Below, piece after piece: positions 56,410 to 64,000 of a stretch of 64,000 bases of DNA. The first letter of the stretch is position 1, and each line of letters opens with the position of its first letter. The stretch comes from Isoetes taiwanensis (taxonomy: Eukaryota > Streptophyta > Lycopodiopsida > Isoetales > Isoetaceae). Below the pieces are notes generated by a model. It was given only the letters and a program-made list of their open reading frames with translations. It was not told where the DNA came from and ran no database searches. The stretch is from assembly GCA_021234155.1 (NCBI GenBank), contig JAJEKV010000049.1, positions 3,997,487-4,061,486 of the forward strand, read 5' to 3'. Position numbers and translations under genes: made by a program.

Positions 56410-59400
56410 AAGCAAACTATAAAAAGAAAAATTGTAGAAGAGGGCTTTTGTTGGTGGTACGTGAGGAGAACGGTTTTCAAGATTGTGGGGCTGAGGAGAC
56501 ACAGAGAAGGCAGGAGCTTGGCAATAGCATCAAGAACTGCATCGATCTATTCTATCAGGTGGGGTTTTGGATTTTGTGGATTCAAGTTGTGGTTGATAGG
56601 CTGCCAAGAATCAATTTGTACATGCTTTTGGATGATAGATTTCCTTTATGATTAGCTATGATTGGAATTGCCGAGGCTCTGGTAAAGCCTGCGAGGCGAA
56701 ATTGAATATGCAGGAATTTCAGAATTAATTGAGGTGTTCAAAGAGCAACATGATAGAAGTTACAGGGCTTAAGGCAAGCTTGAAAGGTAGATTGAATTCG
56801 TTCTCAAGCTTAACCCAGATAAATAGAAGAAAGGCGGACAGAGATAAAAAGGGTGTGTCGGAGTTCTTTGCATCAAGGCCTCGAGAGGTGTACAGGAATG
56901 GTTTTGCTCCACCGGAACTTTGCTGGCAAACAGTGGATCCTGTATCTAAATCACACTAGAATTGCATGATAGAGGCCGATTTGTGCCTTAGAAGGGCCGA
57001 TCTGCCCTAAACGCCTTGATGAATCGAGGAGGAAAAAGAGGCATCTTGAGATTGGCTAAACCGGGCTGGAAGGGGCCGAAACCGCTCTTAGGGGAGCCAA
57101 AAGGGGATTTTGAATGCCGAATTTGGGTTACGAAGGGGCGATCTGGCCTCAGGAGCTCCTGGCCATGCCTAATCCGGCAGGCCGTTCCCCTAAACCCCAT
57201 GTGCAGGCCGGAAGTTTAGACCCATTTCTGGGTCTACGAAATTTAGTAATAAAGTAAATGTTATTGAGTTGTTGCCATGTTTGTTTCTTTGTTTCGTGTC
57301 AAGGAATTAGTTCATGCAAAATAAGGAGTTAAAAAGAAGTTGATGCAAGGGGAAACATGAAGTAGACAGGTTGAGTTGTGCTTGGGTTGAGTCTGAGATC
57401 ATGTGGGATAAGCCCACGCAGGTAAGAAGAGATGTGTAAAACTTGCGTTGCTGAAGAATAACATGTTAGGAATGAATAAATGCTTGAATTTATAATTAGA
57501 TAACTAAGTAATTGCTTGACGGAAGTTCCAGGCAGTTGCGGTCAGGGGACCCCATGGCTTTTTAAGCAGGAAAAGCGTAAGTTGGAGGCGCCAGTCTGAA
57601 TGTGCAATTAATTCATTAGCTAAGAAGTGGAATTTTAAATATTAAAACCTGGAAACCATACCTAAGGGAGCTTAAGTAATAATATGGTGAAGCGAGTACT
57701 GCATCAACCTTACAGGGGTGGTTTGAGCACGCTACATCAACATTTGAGTTGTCATTATGGTTTTCATCAACGATCTAGCCACTTCGGCATGGTTAGGTTG
57801 TATGGGCAACCTCGACAAGGGCTAAGGGTATGATCTAGGCACATTTATAGTAAACTCTCTAATGAACACCCATGTTATGGTCTTTGAATTGTCCACTGTC
57901 GTTCTTGATATGATGTATGTACTTGGAACCTCCGGGGTCGGACTTCCAGGTTCGGTGGCCTGGGCAGTTTCGGCATTCACATGTCATCTGTGTTCTTTGT
58001 ATCTATGCTCTGTGACACCGGGCGTGGCCTCCTCACGGGCGTAGCTTCCCGGTGAGGTTGTACGTCAACTCCTGTGACTCCATGGTAAGAGGTCCTCCAG
58101 CGCCAGACGTGGGCTGGGAAGGGTATGCGCATACGAGGTTCACCCCACCAACTCCGCCAACGGGGCTCGGAATGTGGCCGGGCATTTCTCTGCTAACAGG
58201 GCCTGCTTGTAGGCTGGCTGAGCTTCCCATTGTCCCGGAGCTTTGTTATGTTGTTTTGGTACTTGGACTTTATGTTTTGCTCCTGATGCTTATGATTTTC
58301 TTTATTGTCATTGTCTAGCACTGCACCATAGTCTTTTGTATATTTGGAATTGTTCATGTTCATGTTACCCAAGGTGCCCGAGTGTTTCCATGTATGCAGC
58401 AGCAGCTATGGGATCCCCACTTAGTCACGAGGACTAACCCCAGTGAGTGCATGTGCAGTGAACCCGCAAGGTGGCGGCCAAGTTGATGGTGGCAATGTGG
58501 CCGGGAATCGTGCTTGAGTTCTAGAGCTAGCAGTTTCTGTTGATTTGCTCAGTGCTATTGTGCATGTATATTTATAACACATTGTAAATATTTGAGCTGT
58601 TTGATTTGCTCAACTCGAGATTATAATATATTAAGCTTATGAATATGTTGAATGCATGAGCAGTGTTGTCTGTTGAGCATAAGCTGTGGATTTTAATTCC
58701 AAAGGAAGATTCAATTCTTCACCTGAATTCACATTTACATAACTCTAGCCTTAAGTTAGACAAGATCCCGAGTTGCCTGGAGGGTCAACTCGGCAGGCTC
58801 GTCACATGATACACTGCAAACTTCAAATGAAAGCTTGAGAGGCTAATGTTTTTTAAGGTAGAGTCAATAAAGTGTCCAAGTTTTACCAATTACAACTTCA
58901 CATGCTTAATTTCATTATTTCCGTGTTATCGTGCCTCTAATTAACACAACTTCAATAGCTTCATCGCCATCAATTTCACGAACAGGACTAGCATCATATA
59001 CACTGCTACATTGCATTGGTGTCAATCGGGTCAATTTATTTGTTAGCATTTTTAAATACCATAAGAACATTTTCTGTATCAGTATTTTCTACTCCATTAC
59101 CATGATTTGATCCATGTGCATGCCCTTTGCGGTGCCCTAAAAATTTGTGACCTGCACCATTTGGATAATAGTCAGTTTATGCTTTAGATCAGGTTTGCCC
59201 ACATTATATCAACTGTACTATATAACTAGTTGCACGTCGTCAATTAATACACTAAGGATCTAACTAATCTATAAAACGTATTAGTTATGTCCTATCTGAC
59301 ATGTGTAAACATTCCCTTAACATTTCGTCAAGCTATGATTCTGAAAGGTTCCATACCTGCAAATTCGTTGTATTCGAAACATTTTGTGAATATATGCCTA

Positions 59401-59460
59401 AGGTTCAATGTAGATAGTCCTAGATTTTGTGAATATTTTAGTAGGAAAAAAGGTTGAAAT
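56410..59460. other. Unassigned sequence, possibly LTR-related in part
   Basis: No gene recognised. 57860-58800 is locally GC-richer (frames 58052-58318 and 57862-58044) and contains gagttgcctggagggtcaac and ggctcgtcacatgatac, which look like LTR or leader sequence, but no paired copy is in the window. Confidence 0.4.
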
Positions 59461-60049
59461 ACTTGGCTAGTTAGATGTTTCTCTCGCAACTAAAAGCTCA
59501 CCATTGTTTTTTAGAACTTCTCCATCCACAGAATATAAATTCTCTGTATATTTTTTAATATTTTTTTCTGAATTTATAAACACCGCTTTGGTTATGGGTT
59601 TTTTTGTGTCCAAAAAAATTGTAAAGCCAAAAAGGTCTGTTCTTTTTTCAGGTGAATCTTGGTTTTCAAGGTTCATTTTTGGCATGCGCATGTGGCATGC
59701 ATTTGGACATGCGCTTGTCGCAGGCGCATACCAGCAAAACATACCCAGTGAGAAATTGGATGGTATGTTGGACACATGCGGTTGTAGTGGGGGTGTGGTG
59801 AAATCTAAGGTGGAAGATGGATGCATCCACAAGCGTACTTTCCTAGATATATGGTGGATAATGTGCTTGCAATATTGGCACAAGATATACATAATCGAGT
59901 CAAATTTGTACACTGTTAAGTTTCTAGTTTCTATCTGTACTCAACATCGTAGATGTCAAGCCAATGTCAATTAGTAGTGAACACATTCTAATAAAAAGAT
60001 ATACAACACAAAACCTAGTGTGAGTAAGTAGTCTTTTGAAACTTTAAAA
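59461..60049. other. Overlapping long frames of unknown status
   Basis: Two frames of 156 and 148 residues overlap on opposite strands (59504-59974 plus, 59467-59913 minus). Neither shows a recognisable family. At most one can be real. Confidence 0.3.
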
Positions 60050-60122
60050 AATTTTGTTTATTGAATCAAATCATTGAATTGGATTGATAGGCTATTGTAA
60101 AGCACCAGGAGCTCCGTTCCAT
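60050..60122 (-). pseudogene. PAL: PAL 3' end fragment
   Basis: The last eight or so PAL codons (ending GAPGAL-like) and the 3' UTR word gcctatcaatccaattcaa are joined abruptly at 60123 to the 3' flank of the next PAL copy. Confidence 0.75.
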
Positions 60123-60203
60123 CCTTAATGTGAGTCTTACCCTTTTGAAGCTTTAAGAATTCTTGTTTATTGAATCAAATCTTTGAATTGATTGGCTATT
60201 AAC

Positions 60204-60548
60204 TTACAAAACCCCAGGAGCTCCATTCCATCCCTCCACACAACGAAGCAAAGGAGCAACTATTTTGCCATCACACAATGCCACGAACACCTTGTTTATT
60301 TCTTCCCCAGGAGATGTCTTCTGTGTGCCGCTCAAGAGCCTTGTTCCGGCCTCCTTTCTCACAAATTCGTACAAGAACCAAGTCCTACACTCTTCAATTC
60401 TGTTAGGCAGAGCATGAATGCCCTTGTCATATGTCTCCCTTGCTGCAGGAATCTCCTCTGTGAGCTCCCTCGCCAATTCTTGCTCAAAGTTTTGAATTTT
60501 GGCAAAGAGAGAAGCATCTGCTGCGGTTTTTGCATTCTTCAATCCAAA
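60204..60548 (-). pseudogene. PAL: PAL C-terminal fragment with open frame (copy 3)
   Basis: From FGLKNAKTAADASLF the frame stays open through KIQNFEQELARELTEEIPAA, ALPNRIEECRTWFLYEFV and KTSPGEEINKVFVALCDGK to WNGAPGVL and a stop. About 115 PAL residues without a break. Upstream of 60548 the frame continues into non-PAL sequence (KVAPEIF and beyond), so the fragment is cut inside the gene. The active-site half is absent. Confidence 0.92.
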
Positions 60549-60599
60549 TATCTCCGGTGCAACTTTGACTGTCCCATAACCATATTCCATAAATTTCTT

Positions 60600-61190
60600 T
60601 GGCCTACAAAATTTTTATTATTTTCTAAGTGCCACCATTCTTGTAGGCTTGTGATGGTATAATCTAGCAGTAATTGGTAAGCTATTTACTGTGCAGGTAC
60701 TGAAAATGTTCATGGAACTACACCAGAAACAAGGGTTTCTCCTGCATCTGCAGCATTGAAGAGTTGTATTGTTGACACACTTATGCATTCGATTGCTGCT
60801 GCCAATTCATTTCCTTTGACACTGCAATGCATGTTTGAATATTTATGTGGTAAATGTTTTCTTTGTTCAGTTGTGAAAGGTTTGCTATTTCAATCATTAT
60901 TCGCAAATGGTAGAACTTAGAACAGCTACATGTTTGTCCAATTTAATGTCACACCTACTTACATAGAGTAGAATACAAGGCCTAGGTAATGTAACAAGGC
61001 TAGATAACTACCATAAAGGTTTCCTTTAATCTTAATCCTCTGGTTTGTTGTTCTCAGCAGTTCTTGAAGCATGTGAAGATAAAGAAGAAGATAATATCCA
61101 TTCTTGAACACTTTTCAATTGCTTTCAGTGTCCAATTATATAGGCTTATGCTCAGTGCGGCATATAGACGTGCCCCAAGCTTCACAAAAC
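60600..61190. other. Spacer between PAL copies
   Basis: No gene or repeat recognised. Its right end carries the same 3' flank (aaacctagtgtgagtaagtag) as the copy to the left. Confidence 0.4.
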
Positions 61191-61275
61191 CTAGTGTGAG
61201 TAAGTAGGCTAGTCTTTTGAAGCTTTAAAAATTTTTGTTTATTGAATCAAATTGTTGAATTGGATTGATGGGCTA

Positions 61276-62235
61276 TTACAAAGCACCAGGAGTTCCGTTC
61301 CATCCCTCCACGCAACGAAGCAAGGGAGCAACTATTTTGCCATCACACAATGCCATGAACACCTTGTTTATTTCTTCCCCAGGAGATGTCTTCTGTGTGC
61401 CGCTCAACAGCCTTGTTCCGGCCTCCTTTCTCACAAATTCATACAAGAACCAAGTCCGGCACTCTTCAATTCTACTAGGCAGCATATGAACGCCTTTGTC
61501 ATATTTCTCCCTTGCTGCAGGAATCTCCTGTGTGAGCTCCCTCCCAATTCTTGCTCAAAGTTTTGAATTTTGGCAAAGAGAGAAGCATCTGCTGCTGTTT
61601 TTGTATCCTTCAATCCAAATTGGACCAGAACCTTTCTGAACTGCTGGATGAGAGGATAGGAAGCATTGGCAGCATCATCGATGTAGCTAAACACATGCTG
61701 ATGGTCCACAATTCGGAGAAGATCCTTCTCGCAGAATCTGAGAGGAGACAGTTCCCCTGTTTCATCCACCAAAAGGGTCTTCTTTGCAACTCGGCCACGA
61801 CCGCTTGACGGCGGAGGCGCATAATCTCTTCAAGGTGTCGCAGATCGACCGCTGGCAAAGGCGACGAGGAAAGTGGAGCTCATGAGTTTCAAGATCTCAA
61901 CAGCCTCCTCGGTCTTTCTGGCAGAGATCAAGCCAAGAGAATTTACATCGATTATATCTTTGCTGACGCACTCACGCGCACATGATTCGTGGCCGGGATT
62001 TGCAAGGAATGGAGCTTCGAGGAGGTGTAAGAAGCCATGGCAATTTCGGCCCCTTTCATGCCATAATCTAAGCTGGGATTAGGTCCTCCGCAGAGATTTG
62101 AAGGCAATCCATTGTTGTAGTAATCGTTGACAAGCTCTGAGAATTGGGTGAACATGAGCTTCTCAATTGCAGCTATGGCCAGACGGGTGTTATCCATAGA
62201 AACCCCAATTGGGGTGCCTTGAAAATTTCCTCCAT
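61276..62235 (-). pseudogene. PAL: PAL pseudogene, C-terminal half (copy 4)
   Basis: It starts at [20 protein letters not shown] (62235 downward) and continues [39 protein letters not shown], then frame shifts. Later blocks: [58 protein letters not shown], and the C-terminus TRLLSGTQKTSPGEEINKV to WNGTPGAL. At least three shifts. The 5' break is at the same codons as copy 1, and there it meets a gypsy LTR segment. Confidence 0.92.
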
Positions 62236-62241
62236 GAAGGG

Positions 62242-62774
62242 CGATTTAGGCTATTAAATTGACGAAATACCTGATCCTTGGCTCGCTCCTCCTGTTCTGA
62301 ACTCGACCATCCTGCTGAACTGCTAGAAGATGAAGCTAGAAAGGGAAACTAATGAGCTAGATCTCTCAGACAAAGTTTGGGAGGTGGGTTTGGCTCTTGG
62401 AGCAAGCAAAACAGAGATCTAGAATGCTATGGACGAAAATAGCAAGTTAGGGTTTCCTCTACCTAAATAGACAAAGGGTTAGGGCTAGGGTTTCCCATTA
62501 TCCCTCTAAGCATGTGGGATAATTGGTGTGGCCCACTTGTCTTAATTAACTAGGTGGCATAAAGTACCCACATGGGTAAGTGTGTACACTTGGATAAATG
62601 TGCACATGGGTAAATGTGCACATAAATAAGTGCACACACCTTGCAAGTTGCCCCCTAGGGGCTACCTTGGCTACGCGTCGTGCATTACCGTCGTCGGTCG
62701 GGATGGCGTGTAATGCGGCGTGGTGGCGATGCGATATCGTCCCGGGATCGTATCTTTGTCTTTGGAACGTCACA
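62242..62774 (-). mobile_element. Gypsy LTR segment joined to PAL
   Basis: Minus strand begins TGTGACGTTCC right after gacgacgagttg, a point where repeat P copies 1 and 2 are uninterrupted, so this border is a true LTR insertion site. It shares cctagggggcaac, gaggagcgag and ggatcaggta with the LTR at 27781. About 30 bp past ggatcag it ends against PAL sequence. The second LTR border and target duplication are missing. Confidence 0.75.
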
Positions 62775-63075
62775 CAACTCGTCGTCCCAAGGTCTGCAAG
62801 CGCGACTTGCTCTTGGACTGTAGCACTGGATCTAAACCTCCTCATTCGTGATTGGAATCCTCTTGGTCTCTTTTGAGTTTGAGAATGCACTAGATGATTT
62901 CGGGCTAGATCATTCATGCAACAAAGACAAGACCTAAGCGACTTGTTCTGAGTTTTTGTATTTGCAGGCATTTAGCCCCTTTGCCACATAAATTATATGC
63001 AAAATGATTGCCACTACAGGAGCAAAACATCATTGTAGATATTTGTTCTATATGCTCCCATCATTTGCCTAATTT
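62775..63075 (-). repeat. Dispersed repeat P, copy 4
   Basis: Reverse complement of about 6515-6815, including the words gcttaggtcttgtctttgtt and gattgccactacaggagca. Interrupted on its inner side by the gypsy LTR. Confidence 0.88.
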
Positions 63076-63160
63076 ATTTTATTATTTATTTTATTTTATA
63101 TCTAATGCTCACTTGGGCCTGAGAGACCATGGAGCACATGAACAATGGTTTTTTTCCTTT

Positions 63161-64000
63161 TTACAACTTTTGTAACAATGAACGGTGTGCATCCACCGCT
63201 TTTATATATGGTCCTAATGTCAACGGTGGCAGAGAGAACAATGAATACAAATCTGTTACGTATATACCAAAATTAGATATGATGTAAGCGTATTCTGGAC
63301 AATGTATGAAAACATGGTGTTCATCTTCGATTGCCCCTGTTTTGCATACCTTACAAAACCGGGCTTCAACTGGAGTCTTTGACCATCTTTCAGTCTTAAT
63401 CTCTAACTTATATGACCCTGTCCTGTACCTTGCCAACATTCGGCTTTGTATTTTTGGTATGCCTGCATTTAGATACCTTTGGCACTCATATGGATCCATG
63501 TGTGTTTCAATACAGCACCATGCGCTTTCCAGGATCAGCCCATAGGTGATCTATTGCCAATATTTCCAGCAAAATTCTTGCCTCATTTTTGTCTTGCGGC
63601 CAATTCGATTCATCCACACCCCACTTTGCCGCCCATGCCAGCAGATTCGTCTTCCATCCCGTGTGAGAGTTTACCATGGCTCTATGGGATAAACGGTCTG
63701 TGCGCTGCCCCTTGACTCTGTTAAAGAAATTGATTGCTTGGTATAGACCTTCTAATTCGAGTGGGAACATGCCCACTTCGGCCAGCATGATAGCATATGG
63801 GATTTGGGATCTGATCCCCAGTTCTTCTCTCAAAAACATTTTCTGAACCGCCTCAATCTGCTTCCACATGCGAGATGAGATTCCAGGCCCCCAAATGGGG
63901 ACACCATATAATGCTACTGTTTGAATCAAAGTTTTAAACAAGATTCTCTTCAAACCCCATTCTGTGAGCGAAGCACGGCTGCATTTTGCCAGCATGCTAT
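63161..64000 (-). pseudogene. LINE reverse transcriptase C-terminus, runs off the window
   Basis: The frame 63507-63995 has GLKRILFKTLIQTVALYGVP, WGPGISSRMWKQIEAVQKMF, LGIRSQIPYAIMLAEVGMFP and HRAMVNSHTGWKTNLLAWAA, the thumb and connection of a non-LTR RT. A shift near 63500 leads to MDPYECQRYLN, MLARYRTGSYKLEI, and CKVCKTGAIEDEHHVFIHC, a C-x2-C-x8-H-x4-C zinc-binding tail. The start lies beyond base 64000. It is a different family from the LINE at 15555-20480. Confidence 0.88.

Noticed and set aside
59467-59974. Overlapping opposite-strand ORFs of 148 and 156 residues
   Set aside because: No family motif in either, AT-rich composition, no supporting copy. Listed only as unknown.

Overview
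This 64 kb window reads as repeat-rich nuclear DNA of a land plant, most likely a fern. That is an inference from four things. (1) A pentatricopeptide-repeat (PPR) gene written in the long, repetitive PLS style I associate with ferns. (2) Four fragments of phenylalanine ammonia-lyase (PAL). (3) An intron-bearing fragment of plastid-type ribose-5-phosphate isomerase. (4) A dense layer of plant-type LINEs, Ty3/gypsy chromoviruses and MITEs. I found no intact, obviously functional gene. Almost every recognisable coding stretch is a retroelement or a broken, captured or duplicated gene fragment.

Layout. 0-8 kb: a dispersed repeat in three local copies (about 200-1100, 6050-6930, 7460-7990), two MITEs (1473-1666 CACTA-like; 1821-2764 unassigned) and a PAL pseudogene (2974-3954). 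8.0-8.46 kb: a LINE endonuclease fragment. 8.45-26.3 kb: a tandem array of a 3.47 kb unit. Copy B (21835-25304) is compact. Copy A (8450-21834) is expanded to 13.4 kb by four extra segments: a 2.2 kb block carrying an RPI gene fragment and half a MITE, a 1.49 kb retroposed sequence with a 15-bp target duplication, a 0.7 kb segment, and a 4.9 kb LINE. Copy C (25305-26292) is truncated. 26.3-30.7 kb: the 3' half of a Ty3/gypsy chromovirus on the minus strand plus a probable LTR. 31-40.8 kb: dispersed repeat R1, a foldback MITE, a coiled-coil gene fragment, a three-copy 1.14 kb tandem repeat (34717-38505) whose last copy holds a retroposon-like insert with a pentanucleotide tail, and a P450 fragment.

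41.02-42.58 kb is a giant, apparently perfect inverted repeat centred on a foldback MITE. It abuts a PAL fragment and a second, plus-strand gypsy (42.85-44.8 kb) that carries a nested MITE with an exact 8-bp target duplication. 45-47.7 kb has another foldback MITE and otherwise unassigned AT-rich DNA. 48.4-50.2 kb is a PPR gene split at its conserved VVSW tryptophan codon by a 530-bp foldback MITE; a sibling MITE lies at 52.2 kb. 53-56.4 kb has a minisatellite, a long poly(A) run, a retroposon tail and a LINE ORF1. 60-62.8 kb is a minus-strand PAL pseudogene cluster joined to a gypsy LTR, and the window ends in a LINE reverse-transcriptase C-terminus.

The parts do not form a pathway. The coherent story is genome turnover: gene-fragment capture (RPI, P450, coiled-coil and PAL pieces beside the same repeat ends or gypsy sequence), tandem duplication, and nested insertions whose order can be read from paralogous empty sites inside the same window.
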